Notes: a model not told the origin generated them from the sequence alone. Positions 38,516 to 46,693 are shown, numbered from the stretch's first letter. The stretch: 64,000 bases of DNA from Klebsiella variicola (GCF_000828055.2 NZ_CP010523.2:1550001-1614000), one strand, 5' to 3'. Numbers and translations are program-made.

Positions 38516-39423
38516 GTTTCACAATCCCAGGGACGGGAGGAAAGAAACTCTTTCAGGAAGCGAATAAACTGACGAGTACGTGGAGAACGGCCAGCCGCAT
38601 CGCTGCCAGTCAGCGCGACGACTGGCGCATCAGGCAGATTAAATTCCTGCAACACACGAACCAGTTTGCCACGGTTAAGATGAGGCATTACATCCCACTC
38701 AGAACGTACAATTATCCCTCTTCCCGCCAGAGCCCAGTCGGTCACAACCCGGCCTTCGTTGCTGGCAAGCCTGGGATGTATTCGAATGGGATATTCTTCA
38801 TTGTCACGGTTGAAACGCCATAACGTGACGTCCTCACTATTCTCTCTTAGCGCTATACAGTCATGCTGTCTCAGAACGGAGGGTGAATCGGGTATGCCTT
38901 TTTGTTCCAGATAAGCGGGAGAAGCGCACACATACCTCCGGTTGGTTGCCAGCGGGGTGCAGTGCATAGAGGAATCCCTCAGTTCGCCAATGTAGATCAC
39001 GACATCCCACTGATGAAATGAAGACCAGCTCGGATCGTCGGAAAGCGTAAGTTCTACTTCCAGATGCGGGTACCGGGCTGAGTACTCACCCAGCAGAGGG
39101 GCTACGTAGTCAGTGCCAAATCCCAACGGGGCCAGGACGCTTAGTTTCCCGCTGACCTCATGACGGCGGTTTCTGATGATTTCCTGAAGCTCCGCCAGCT
39201 CTTCAATGATTCGTTCAGCTCTGGTTTTTACCAGGCAGCCTTCGTCCGTAAGCGTAATAAATCGGGAGGGGCGTTGTATTAATCTTACACCAAGACGCTG
39301 TTCAATTCCCTGAAGGCGCTGCGTCACTGAAGGAGGCGTAACGCCAAGATAACGTGCCGCAGCAGCCAGAGTGGGATGGGTGGCTATCGTATAGAAAAAA
39401 CGCAAGTCATCACTGTTAAGCAT
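38512..39423 (-). CDS. LysR-type regulator, copy 2 of a paralogous pair
   Basis: A 303-residue LysR protein with helix-turn-helix AAARYLGVTPPSVTQRLQGIEQ (about residues 20-41) and an effector domain sharing NRRYVCASPAYL, CIALRENSEDVTLWRF and IIVRSEWDVMPHL with the LysR at 32548-33456. It is divergent from the DSD1-fold enzyme at 39520, with 96 bases between starts. It most likely controls that gene and perhaps the convergent transporter operon. Confidence 0.9.
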   Translation of the reverse strand: MLNSDDLRFFYTIATHPTLAAAARYLGVTPPSVTQRLQGIEQRLGVRLIQRPSRFITLTDEGCLVKTRAERIIEELAELQEIIRNRRHEVSGKLSVLAPLGFGTDYVAPLLGEYSARYPHLEVELTLSDDPSWSSFHQWDVVIYIGELRDSSMHCTPLATNRRYVCASPAYLEQKGIPDSPSVLRQHDCIALRENSEDVTLWRFNRDNEEYPIRIHPRLASNEGRVVTDWALAGRGIIVRSEWDVMPHLNRGKLVRVLQEFNLPDAPVVALTGSDAAGRSPRTRQFIRFLKEFLSSRPWDCET

Positions 39424-39519
39424 TAATCCTGACCTTAATTATATATTTAGATAAGGTTAATTTTAAAATGAATCATCCAGTGAGAACATAGTTTTTCCGC
39501 TAACTGGAGTAAAAACATC

Positions 39520-40659
39520 ATGTCTGACCACCATTGGCTGCAGCAAACCGAAACTCCCTTTCTTCTTATCGATGAAGCAAGATATCAACGCAATGTAGAC
39601 CGTCTGTTCAAACGTGTGGAAGGGCTTGGCAGTAGCGTTCGCCCACACCTCAAAACACTCCGTTCTCCTGAAGCAGCACGTTATCTACTAAGAACAAATG
39701 ATTCCCCGGCAACCGTATCCACCCTTGCAGAAGCAGAAGGTTTTGCCAAAGCAGGTTATACGAACCTTCTCTATGCGGTCGGTATTGCCCCGCATAAACT
39801 CGCACGCGTTGCCAGCCTGATTAACCAGGGCATAAACATACATATTCTGCTGGACAGCCCGGAACAGGCGCTCGCAGTATCCGAATTTGCCCACCGGCAC
39901 AACGTCACGTTCTCAGTATTTATTGAGGTTGATTGCGATGGCCATCGTGGTGGCCTTCCGCCACGGAGTAATGCGCTCACTGAACTGGCTACGCTTGTTG
40001 AAGGCAACGGTGCCGTGCTGACGGGTCTGATGGCCCACGCCGGGGAGTCATACAGCTGCCGGACTGAAGAACAAATTCGTCAGGCAGCACGTAATGAATG
40101 TGAAGCAATCAGGACCGCTGCAGAGCGTGTACGAGCACTGGGCATTGCCTGTCCGATACTCAGCGTAGGTGCGACACCAACGGCACACTTTGCAGAAGAA
40201 CTGGAAGGTATCGCTGAAGTGCGCGCGGGCGTATTTACATGCTTTGACCTGGTGATGAAAAACGTTGGCGTTTGCAGTACGGACGACATTGCCATTTCGG
40301 TCGTGGCCTCAGTCATTGGGCATAACCGTGAAAAAAACTGGGTGTTTATTGATGCTGGCTGGATGGCGCTTTCCCGCGACCGTGGTACAGCTGCAGGCCC
40401 GGTAGATTACGGTTACGGTCTGGTCTGTGATATCACCGGTAAACCATTCAACGTTTGTGTTACTACCACAAACCAGGAGCACGGTATCATCGCACTACCC
40501 GCTGACGGGGGACTTACTCCGGATGATTTCCCTGTAGGTATGCGCGTGAGGATTTTGCCTAATCATGCTTGTGCTGCAGCATCGATGCATCAGGAATATC
40601 AGGTGCTTCAAGCCGGGGAAGACGCCCCTGCGGTCTGGCACCGTATTACTGGATGGTAA
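39520..40659 (+). CDS. DSD1-family PLP enzyme (D-threonine aldolase / hydroxyaspartate dehydratase fold)
   Basis: PLP-dependent alanine-racemase-fold enzyme, 379 residues. The PLP lysine is Lys45 (SSVRPHLKTLRSPEAARYLL), followed by FIEVDCDGHRGGLPP and GLMAHAGESYSC. A phosphate-binding segment lies at LSVGATPTAHF. The C-terminal metal site keeps the family His and Cys (PNHACAAASMHQEY, His349 and Cys351). Relatives are D-threonine aldolase, eukaryotic D-serine dehydratase, D-threo-3-hydroxyaspartate dehydratase and the hydroxyaspartate aldolase BhcC. Its neighbours (acidic amino acid importer, RidA, imine reductase) favour a hydroxyaspartate-type substrate, which is inference. Confidence 0.87.
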   Translation: MSDHHWLQQTETPFLLIDEARYQRNVDRLFKRVEGLGSSVRPHLKTLRSPEAARYLLRTNDSPATVSTLAEAEGFAKAGYTNLLYAVGIAPHKLARVASLINQGINIHILLDSPEQALAVSEFAHRHNVTFSVFIEVDCDGHRGGLPPRSNALTELATLVEGNGAVLTGLMAHAGESYSCRTEEQIRQAARNECEAIRTAAERVRALGIACPILSVGATPTAHFAEELEGIAEVRAGVFTCFDLVMKNVGVCSTDDIAISVVASVIGHNREKNWVFIDAGWMALSRDRGTAAGPVDYGYGLVCDITGKPFNVCVTTTNQEHGIIALPADGGLTPDDFPVGMRVRILPNHACAAASMHQEYQVLQAGEDAPAVWHRITGW

Positions 40660-40681
40660 AACTAACAGTCGCCAAAGCCGC

Positions 40682-40712
40682 CCCGCGCAAACTGCGCGGG
40701 TATTACTTTTTG
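40682..40712 (+). terminator. Intrinsic terminator after the DSD1-fold gene
   Basis: CCCGCGCA aac TGCGCGGG followed by TATTACTTTTT, 20 bases downstream of the stop: an 8-base-pair GC-rich stem with a T-run. Confidence 0.8.
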
Positions 40713-41092
40713 CGCGATAAAACAGATAAAAGAGTGGAACTAGAGAAGCCTTCCGGATGCTATCTAACTGCATAAATGCAACGAATTACTCTCCCAAGTT
40801 GACTGATGTCATTTGTCTGATCTGACGTAAAGCAAATTTCAGGAAGTGTCGCATATTGTGTTCAAGGGCCTCCAGGCATCGGTGTGGTTCGTCCAGATCC
40901 GGGATTACCCAAACGCCCGGCAGGCATGCTTCACGGTGCCTCAGGCCCGAAGGCCTCGCCGCGACAGGTTCAGCTGATAGAAGCGTAGTATATCGATACG
41001 GCAAAAGTGGAGGTTATGGCGGATAATCCATGGTCAAACGGGCAGAAAGAAAGCGCGCAGCGGATATTTCCACGCGCGCCTTATGCAGTGTC
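40713..41092. other. Intergenic stretch without a supported gene
   Basis: A 72-codon reverse-strand ORF (40786-41004) has no ribosome site and no recognisable domain, so it is not called. The stretch looks like a scar between module A and the small secreted-protein genes. Confidence 0.4.
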
Positions 41093-41281
41093 TTACTGAA
41101 GATTGCCTGCGGTCAGGCTCTCTTTATCAAAGGCATGGCTGACATCAATATGATTCTGATGCATCGATGTATCGATATTTGAACCCGCCTCCGGATGCGT
41201 CTGGCTCTTCTCTGCGGCCATCACGCCGGACGAAAGTGTAGCGGCCAACAGCAGTGCGGTGACTACGCCGATATTTTTCAT
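41093..41281 (-). CDS. Small secreted protein of unknown function
   Basis: A 62-residue protein starting MKNIGVVTALLLAATLSSGV, with a cleavable signal peptide (VMA/AEKSQ) and a hydrophilic, His- and Asp-containing mature part of about 40 residues (SMHQNHIDVSHAFDKESL). The AAGGAACAG ribosome site stands 5 bases before the ATG. I do not recognise a family. It is probably periplasmic. It runs in the same direction as the DUF1471 gene 70 bases upstream and may be co-transcribed with it. Confidence 0.6.
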   Translation of the reverse strand: MKNIGVVTALLLAATLSSGVMAAEKSQTHPEAGSNIDTSMHQNHIDVSHAFDKESLTAGNLQ

Positions 41282-41351
41282 ATTCTGTTCCTTATTTCAT
41301 CGTGTTGTCGCTGTCGCCTGTTTCTTCCGGCGGCCCGGCAATGTGGCGATT

Positions 41352-41561
41352 TTATTTCGTCAGCTCAGCGGTCATATGTACGCGGTTATTGAATTGAGCG
41401 CTGGTGATTTTGTAAGACGCGCCTTGCTCTGCGGCCTGCGCGGCAATTTTGGCTTCTGCGCGGTCCAGGGTGGAAGCGCTGGCGCTGATGCTCTGAGCAA
41501 AAGTACCGAAAGAGATCATAGAGAGTGCGGCAACTGCAACGAAAGTTTTGATGGATTTCAT
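41352..41561 (-). CDS. DUF1471 (YdgH/BhsA/McbA-like) periplasmic stress protein
   Basis: A 69-residue precursor with signal peptide MKSIKTFVAVAALSMISFGT ending FA/QSISAS. The mature part is a single DUF1471 domain: RAEAKIAAQAAEQGASYKIT then NNRVHMTAELTK, where the NNRVH.TA ending is diagnostic. Family members (BhsA, McbA, YhcN) are induced by envelope stress, metals or acid and influence biofilm formation. The ribosome site AAGGAATACGACC precedes the ATG. Confidence 0.82.
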   Translation of the reverse strand: MKSIKTFVAVAALSMISFGTFAQSISASASTLDRAEAKIAAQAAEQGASYKITSAQFNNRVHMTAELTK

Positions 41562-41894
41562 GGTCGTATTCCTTAAGTGTTTTGTCAGTGTTGGAGCGTT
41601 GTTGCCCCGATGTGATAAATGATAGGCTGACGGCCGGATGATTAAAATCGAAACAATTTGCTTTCATTGTTCAGTAAATTTGAATAATCATTGTCAAGTA
41701 TCGCCATCCAGTTTTGTTAAGAAAGCTAAATTACAATTCAGCCTCATTGTCATAACAAATATATAAAAAGTTATTTTTTAACTTTCGATAGATGATTTTC
41801 TTGTTTGCTATCATCTGAACTGCAGCAATATAGTTTTTAGGCAGCAATAAGCGCCGGCGTGCGGCAAATAAAAATTATCCACGAATATTTCATT
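41562..41894. other. AT-rich regulatory region upstream of the ABC operon
   Basis: About 330 bases with long AT runs (for example around 41755-41790) between two divergent units. No ORF is supported. The AT content would suit H-NS silencing of an acquired operon; no specific site is claimed. Confidence 0.5.
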
Positions 41895-42635
41895 ATGATA
41901 ACTATTAATAAGATCAGTAAAAGCTTCTCCGGTGAAAGAGTGCTAAAAGAGGTCTCGCTCAGTATTCATTCCGGCGAGATTATTTGCATTATTGGCCCCA
42001 GCGGCTCAGGGAAAACCACGCTATTACGTACGCTTAATTTCCTGGAGCCTGCCGATAGCGGGCAAATAAGAATAGATGATGTGGCGCTGGATTGCGCAAA
42101 AGCGGGCAAAAAGGAGATTGAAAAGCTACGGGCGAAAACCGCCATGGTTTTTCAATCGTGGAATCTCTTTCATAATCTGACCGCACTGCAGAATATTACC
42201 GAAGGCCTGATTTACGCTCAAAAGCGCCCGCGTCAGGAGGCGCAGGATATTGCTGAACGACTCTTAAAGCAGGTGGGGTTATTGCATAAAAAAGACAGCT
42301 ATCCGCATAGTCTCTCCGGCGGCCAAAAGCAGCGTATCGGGATTGCGCGGGCGCTGGCAATTAACCCCGCCGTTCTGCTGCTGGATGAACCGACTTCCGC
42401 GCTGGATCCGGAAAAAGTTGGTGAAGTGCTGGAGCTTATTCAGACGATTGCCGCTGCGGGGCAGACGATGATTATCGTGACCCACGAAATGGCGTTCGCC
42501 CGCCAGGTCGCTTCCCGGGTGGTATTTATGGAAAACGGCGAAATCGTTGAGCAGGGCCCGGCGGAACAGATATTTGGCGCAGCACAGCAGGGGCGAACCC
42601 GGGCGTTTCTGGCGCAACTGCACTATCATGCCTGA
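41895..42635 (+). CDS. Amino acid ABC importer, ATP-binding subunit
   Basis: ATPase of a polar amino acid (PAAT-type) importer. The start at 41895 (MITINKISKSFSGERVLKEV) gives 246 residues, fitting the family; a GTG 12 codons upstream also keeps frame but adds residues that the family lacks. Walker A is IIGPSGSGKTTLLRTLN, the signature LSGGQKQRIGIARALAINP and Walker B AVLLLDEPTSALDPEKVGEV. The H-loop is in IIVTHEMAFAR. The downstream permease starts 5 bases after the stop. Confidence 0.92.
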   Translation: MITINKISKSFSGERVLKEVSLSIHSGEIICIIGPSGSGKTTLLRTLNFLEPADSGQIRIDDVALDCAKAGKKEIEKLRAKTAMVFQSWNLFHNLTALQNITEGLIYAQKRPRQEAQDIAERLLKQVGLLHKKDSYPHSLSGGQKQRIGIARALAINPAVLLLDEPTSALDPEKVGEVLELIQTIAAAGQTMIIVTHEMAFARQVASRVVFMENGEIVEQGPAEQIFGAAQQGRTRAFLAQLHYHA

Positions 42636-42640
42636 GGCTA

Positions 42641-43342
42641 ATGATGAACAATAACCCGCTCTTTAACTGGCAGGATATCGCCGGAATATTGCCGAAACTG
42701 CTGGAAAATTTACCCGTGACCCTCGGGATAACGCTGGCCTCACTGCTGCTTGGTTTGACGATCGCGCTGCTGATTGTGCTGCTGCAGTTTAGTCGCTTTA
42801 AGCCGCTTAGCGCGGTGGCAAACGGGTATACCGACATTCTGCGTGGCGCCCCCCTGGCGCTGCTGATCCTGCTGTTTTTCTTCGGCGGAAAATTAATTTT
42901 GACTGCGCTGGCGCTGCCGCCGCTATGGATTAGCGATACCACCTTTGCGGTGTTGTCTATTTCGGTCAGCATCAGTCCCTATTTTGCAGAAATGATGCGC
43001 TCCGCGTGGCGTGCGGTGGATACCGGCCAGAAAGAAGCCATCATCAGCCTCAATATTCCCTGGCATAAGGGAATGCTGCGGATTATTTTTCCCCAGGGGC
43101 TCATTATTGCCATTCCCGTTTTTGGTAATCTTTTAATTAACCTCGTGAAGATGACCTCACTGGTCAATATTATTGGTATTGTAGATATTTTTGGCCGTGC
43201 ACAAAAGATTTCGCAAAATAGCTATGGGTCTAAACAGGTTGCGGCGTTTATTAGTGTTATTATCGTTTACTGGGTGCTGAATAGTATTATTCTCTATTTT
43301 ACCACTCGTATTGAAAAGAAGTATCAGTTCCTGCTGGAGTGA
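42641..43342 (+). CDS. Amino acid ABC importer permease 1
   Basis: A 233-residue HisMQ-type membrane subunit with an N-terminal helix from about residue 22 (LPVTLGITLASLLLGLTIAL). The conserved box YTDILRGAPLALLILLFFFG and the EAA loop (MMRSAWRAVDTGQKEAIISL then GMLRIIFPQGLIIAIP) contact the ATPase. Two consecutive ATGs at 42641 and 42644 are possible starts. It is the second gene of the ABC operon. Confidence 0.92.
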   Translation: MMNNNPLFNWQDIAGILPKLLENLPVTLGITLASLLLGLTIALLIVLLQFSRFKPLSAVANGYTDILRGAPLALLILLFFFGGKLILTALALPPLWISDTTFAVLSISVSISPYFAEMMRSAWRAVDTGQKEAIISLNIPWHKGMLRIIFPQGLIIAIPVFGNLLINLVKMTSLVNIIGIVDIFGRAQKISQNSYGSKQVAAFISVIIVYWVLNSIILYFTTRIEKKYQFLLE

Positions 43343-43351
43343 TAGATTAAC

Positions 43352-44104
43352 ATGTTTAGCCTGGCATTCATTCGGGACAATTTTACGTTTATTTTAAGCG
43401 CGCTGCCGGTCACCCTGGTGATAACGTTATTGTCCTTACTCTTTTCCACCCTGCTGGGCGCGGCGCTGGCGTGGGTGATTATTCGTCAGGTTCCCGGGGT
43501 TCAATGGGGGGCGAAGGTATTTCTCTCCTTTAGCCGTTCGGTCCCGGTACTGGTGATGCTGTATTTCTTTTTTTACGTCTGGCCATGGATAGCCGCTGGG
43601 CTGTTTGGCGGCCCGCAGGACAATATGTACCACTATAAACTCTCGCCACTGGTGGCGGCGGTCACCGCGCTATCGCTGATTTTCAGCGCGTATTTCGCCG
43701 AAACCTTTCGCGCAGGCTGGAACGCGGTTGATAAGGGGCAGCGCGAGGCCGCATGGTCAATTGGGCTAAGCGGGTTCACGCAGTTCCGACGCATTATTTT
43801 TCCGCAGGCGGCAGTATCCGCACTGCCGAACTTCACCAGCGTGCTGATCGATCTGATTAAAGACACCTCGCTGGTTTACACCATCACCGTTATTGATCTG
43901 ATGGCGAAAGCCAATATCGCCGCCGCGCGCGGGTTTCATTTTGTCGAAGCCTATTGCGTCGTGCTGGTGATTTATATCGCGCTGTGCCTGGCAATTGCCA
44001 GAGCATTGCGCAGTGTAGAACGGTTTCTGCGCGCCCGCTGGCAAGGAAACGTACAAAAGAGTGTTCCACGGTTATCATTTTGGGGAAGGTATTTTGAAAA
44101 ATAA
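43352..44104 (+). CDS. Amino acid ABC importer permease 2
   Basis: A 250-residue HisMQ-type permease, paralogous to permease 1 and probably forming a heterodimer with it. Visible blocks are LPVTLVITLLSLLFSTLLGA, FSRSVPVLVMLYFFFYVWPW and the EAA loop ETFRAGWNAVDKGQREAAWS then FRRIIFPQAAVSALPNFTSV. Its last 11 bases overlap the TTG start of the substrate-binding protein, so translation is coupled. Confidence 0.92.
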   Translation: MFSLAFIRDNFTFILSALPVTLVITLLSLLFSTLLGAALAWVIIRQVPGVQWGAKVFLSFSRSVPVLVMLYFFFYVWPWIAAGLFGGPQDNMYHYKLSPLVAAVTALSLIFSAYFAETFRAGWNAVDKGQREAAWSIGLSGFTQFRRIIFPQAAVSALPNFTSVLIDLIKDTSLVYTITVIDLMAKANIAAARGFHFVEAYCVVLVIYIALCLAIARALRSVERFLRARWQGNVQKSVPRLSFWGRYFEK

Positions 44105-44936
44105 AATTTTACTGGTGAGTGCGCTGACGTTGGCAATGGGAATTAACGCCGCACAGGCGGTTGAAAAAAGTCCGCACGCGAAGACGATTGAGGTTGTCGT
44201 TAACGCTAACGGTTTTCCCTTTAGCTTTGTGGACGATAACAACAATATTACCGGCTACGATGGCGATCTGTTAAAGGTGCTGGACCAGCGGTTAACCGAC
44301 TATACGTTTCATTTTAATGCGGTCTCGCGCGACGCGATGATCGTCGGCCTGTCGACCGGCGCGTATACCCTTGCGGCGGATCACTTTTATCTCACCAAAG
44401 AGCGGGCGGAAAAATATGACCACTCCGGCGAGCCGACCGGGATCAGCGATTTACGCCTGATTGTACGTAACGATGAGAACGATATTCATCAACTCGGCGA
44501 TCTCGCCAGCGGTAAGAAAAAGCTGGTGCCGATTCACACCTCCGACGCCCGTTATACGGTGATTGAAAACTACAACAAAAAACATCCAGGCCAACAAATT
44601 AACCTGCAGCCCAACGGCGAGCAGTCCGCCGCCGATATCTTTAAAGCGGTCGCTTCCGGGGAATACGATACGGCGATTTATCCCATTGGTGCGCTACTGG
44701 CGTTAAATAAGGCGCTAAATCTCAATCTGAAAGCTTCGGATTCCGTCGGCCTGTTTCCTAACGTCTATTTGTATAAAAAAAATACCGACCCGCAGTTGAT
44801 CAAAGCGATTGATGCGCAGTTGGTTGCCCTGAAAAAAGACGGCACGCTCGCTGAGCTCTCACGGAAATGGTACGCCGAAGATGTGTATGCCCTGCCGGGC
44901 GCCAGCGACGTCAAAGTGAATACCGACTGGGAATAA
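44094..44936 (+). CDS. Amino acid ABC importer, periplasmic substrate-binding protein
   Basis: A family-3 solute-binding protein, 280 residues if started at TTG 44094. This start has GGGGAAGG directly upstream and yields a proper signal peptide (LKNKILLVSALTLAMGINAA ending QA/VEKS); the longer GTG frame from 44061 would bury it. The binding-protein core shows VNANGFPFSFVDDNNNITGY (start of lobe 1), DGDLLKVLDQRL, and ADHFYLTKERAEKYDHSGEP. The typical LTxxRA motif appears as LTKERAEKYD. The ligand cannot be deduced; the operon hints at a cyclic or sulfur-containing amino acid. Confidence 0.88.
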   Translation: MKNKILLVSALTLAMGINAAQAVEKSPHAKTIEVVVNANGFPFSFVDDNNNITGYDGDLLKVLDQRLTDYTFHFNAVSRDAMIVGLSTGAYTLAADHFYLTKERAEKYDHSGEPTGISDLRLIVRNDENDIHQLGDLASGKKKLVPIHTSDARYTVIENYNKKHPGQQINLQPNGEQSAADIFKAVASGEYDTAIYPIGALLALNKALNLNLKASDSVGLFPNVYLYKKNTDPQLIKAIDAQLVALKKDGTLAELSRKWYAEDVYALPGASDVKVNTDWE

Positions 44937-44940
44937 ACGC

Positions 44941-45480
44941 ATGACGCAAATAAGCTCGGAGCCGGCGCATAACGCCGCCACCTTAAACGATGAGGTGACC
45001 CTGGCGCTGCGCGCCATTACTGAAAAACGCGCGGCTACCATCGGTTACCTGTTGGACGAAAGCCGACAACGTCATATCGCGGATGATTTTGCGCGTGAAG
45101 CCATACGTCACTATGGCCGCGATATCGGGCATAAGCTGCGTGCGCAAATGCGCGATCGCCAGGATTTGCAGGAGTTTGCCGGGCTGTTTACCCGCGGTCT
45201 GGAATCTCAGGTTTATGAGATGGAGCCCGTTAGCGCCAGCCGGGCTGAATTTATCGTCCTGTTTCACTACTGTCCTTACGTTAACTGCTGGCGGCAGCAG
45301 GGGCGGGGCGCCAGCGAAATTGAGACGCTATGCGATATCTGCATGGAAGGCGATCATGCGTTAACCGACGCGTTTCCGGGGCTGCGTTTAGAGGTGCAGA
45401 CCGCGCTGGCTCGCGGTGATGCCGCCTGTCGGCTGCGTTTTTATCAGTCAGAGTCGCATGAGGCGGAATGGCAACCTTAA
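44941..45480 (+). CDS. L-2-amino-thiazoline-4-carboxylate hydrolase family protein
   Basis: A 179-residue cytoplasmic protein that resembles the ATC-hydrolase family (PF14196), whose founding Pseudomonas member opens the thiazoline ring of L-ATC to N-carbamoyl-L-cysteine. Visible features are an N-terminal helical region (RAATIGYLLDESRQRHIADD) and conserved Cys/His blocks: FIVLFHYCPYVNCWRQQGRG and ETLCDICMEGDHALTDAFPG. Only four bases separate it from the binding-protein stop, so it is part of the importer operon. Family assignment is by recognition of the Cys-rich C-terminal pattern. Confidence 0.72.
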   Translation: MTQISSEPAHNAATLNDEVTLALRAITEKRAATIGYLLDESRQRHIADDFAREAIRHYGRDIGHKLRAQMRDRQDLQEFAGLFTRGLESQVYEMEPVSASRAEFIVLFHYCPYVNCWRQQGRGASEIETLCDICMEGDHALTDAFPGLRLEVQTALARGDAACRLRFYQSESHEAEWQP

Positions 45481-45663
45481 GTGGGGGCCACGCAACCAGT
45501 TTATTAATCAGCCAGAAGCGGCGATTCAGGCACTGAGCGGGCAAAAGCTCACCACGGTTGACGGCGACGTTGACGGACGGATTTATCCCACTGACGGAAC
45601 GGGGATTCGCGTTGCCGACCCGGCGCGACAAGGCCGGCGCTTCGGTGTTGGTCACGACGAATA
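45481..45663 (+). other. Short spacer with a possible gene fragment
   Basis: An in-frame open stretch encodes NQFINQPEAAIQALSGQKLT then VDGDVDGRIYPTDGTGIRVA and ends in a TAG at 45661-45663. It has no start of its own and overlaps the end of the ATC-family gene in another frame. It may be a degraded remnant; I cannot assign it. Confidence 0.3.
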
Positions 45664-45687
45664 GCGTTTTGAATAAGGAGTAAAACT

Positions 45688-46476
45688 ATGGCAAAGGTCC
45701 ATTTTATTGGTGCCGGACAGATGACGGAGGCGATTATTCGCGCGTCATTAAGCAACGGTACGCTGCGGGCGGACGCGATCTCGCTGGAGGATATCGACAG
45801 CGCGCGAATCGAGGCTTTGCACTCCCGCTATCGGTTGTCGGGCGACGGTGGCTTAAGCGAGGCCTCTTTGCTGGTGCTGGGGATCCGTCCGCAGGACGAT
45901 CTGGCGGCGGTGGCGAGCCGCGTGCGCGCCCAGCTAAACGGCTCGACGACGGTGGTTTCTCTGATCGCGGGAGTGACCCTGGAAAAGCTGGCCTCCCTGT
46001 TTGGTGAGACAACGCCGATTGCCAGGACGATCCCCAATACCCTGACCGATACCGGATTTGGCTATAGCGGCGTAACCTTAAACGCCCACGCCAGCGCGGC
46101 TGAGATCGAGCCGTTTCTGCGCGGTTTTGGCAAAGTGCTGTATTTGCCAGAGCGGTTGATCGATGTCTTTACCGGTTTTGGCGTCGCGGGGCCTAACTAT
46201 ATTTACTACTTTATTGAGTCGCTTACCGATGCCGGCGTACTGGCGGGGCTGTCGCGGCCTCAGGCGACGGAGGTGGTGCTGGAGAACCTCCTCGGCGCGG
46301 TCGAGATGCTGCGCCAAAGCCAGAAGCATCCGCGTCAGCTTCTGGATATCAATAATTCACCGGCGGGAGTCGGGATCCACGCTCTGTATGAGCTGAACAA
46401 CAGTGACTTTGCCGCAGGCCTTCAGCGCAGCGTACTGGCGGCGGTCAGGCGTACCCGTGAACTGGGACAGCGCTAA
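45688..46476 (+). CDS. Divergent pyrroline-5-carboxylate reductase-like (ProC family) enzyme
   Basis: A 262-residue NAD(P)-dependent reductase of the ProC fold. The N-terminal Rossmann loop is VHFIGAGQMTEAIIRASLSN, then VVSLIAGVTLEKLASLFG and IARTIPNTLTDTGFGYSG. In the C-terminal dimer/active-site domain, the usual ProC blocks are altered: GVAGPNYIYYFIESLTDAGV keeps the fold, but the substrate-binding SPGGTT becomes SPAGVG. This suggests a cyclic imine other than pyrroline-5-carboxylate. AAGGAG precedes the ATG. It is the last gene of the importer/ATC operon. Confidence 0.85.
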   Translation: MAKVHFIGAGQMTEAIIRASLSNGTLRADAISLEDIDSARIEALHSRYRLSGDGGLSEASLLVLGIRPQDDLAAVASRVRAQLNGSTTVVSLIAGVTLEKLASLFGETTPIARTIPNTLTDTGFGYSGVTLNAHASAAEIEPFLRGFGKVLYLPERLIDVFTGFGVAGPNYIYYFIESLTDAGVLAGLSRPQATEVVLENLLGAVEMLRQSQKHPRQLLDINNSPAGVGIHALYELNNSDFAAGLQRSVLAAVRRTRELGQR

Positions 46477-46584
46477 ACCCCTTCTTCCCGCCACTGGCCG
46501 TGCAGCACCCGGCGCTTTTCCGGCGATGCGCTTAAAGGCACGGCTTAAGGCTGCATGAGAACGGTCGCCCAGCCGGATCGCTAA
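46477..46584 (-). pseudogene. AraC-family regulator, C-terminal remnant
   Basis: The reverse strand from 46584 reads LAIRLGDRSHAALSRAFKRI then AGKAPGAARPVAGRRG. This is the second helix-turn-helix of AraC-type regulators (consensus vA..lGY.S..aFsRAFKr..G.sPg.yR). No N-terminal part or start is present upstream; the neighbouring DNA is non-coding up to tRNA-Pro. It lies directly against the ProC-like gene's stop codon and may be the leftover of a gene lost when module B was inserted. Confidence 0.65.
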
Positions 46585-46693
46585 CGTCGTCTATTAATCC
46601 ACGGGGAGCAGGACAAGTTCAGGCATTGGTCATTCGACATGCCAGGGGGAATATGCCTGAAGATCCCGTTTAAATTCGACGGAAAACAGGCAA

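Noticed and set aside
40786..41004. 72-codon reverse ORF
   Set aside because: No recognisable domain or ribosome site; it probably arises by chance in a scar region.
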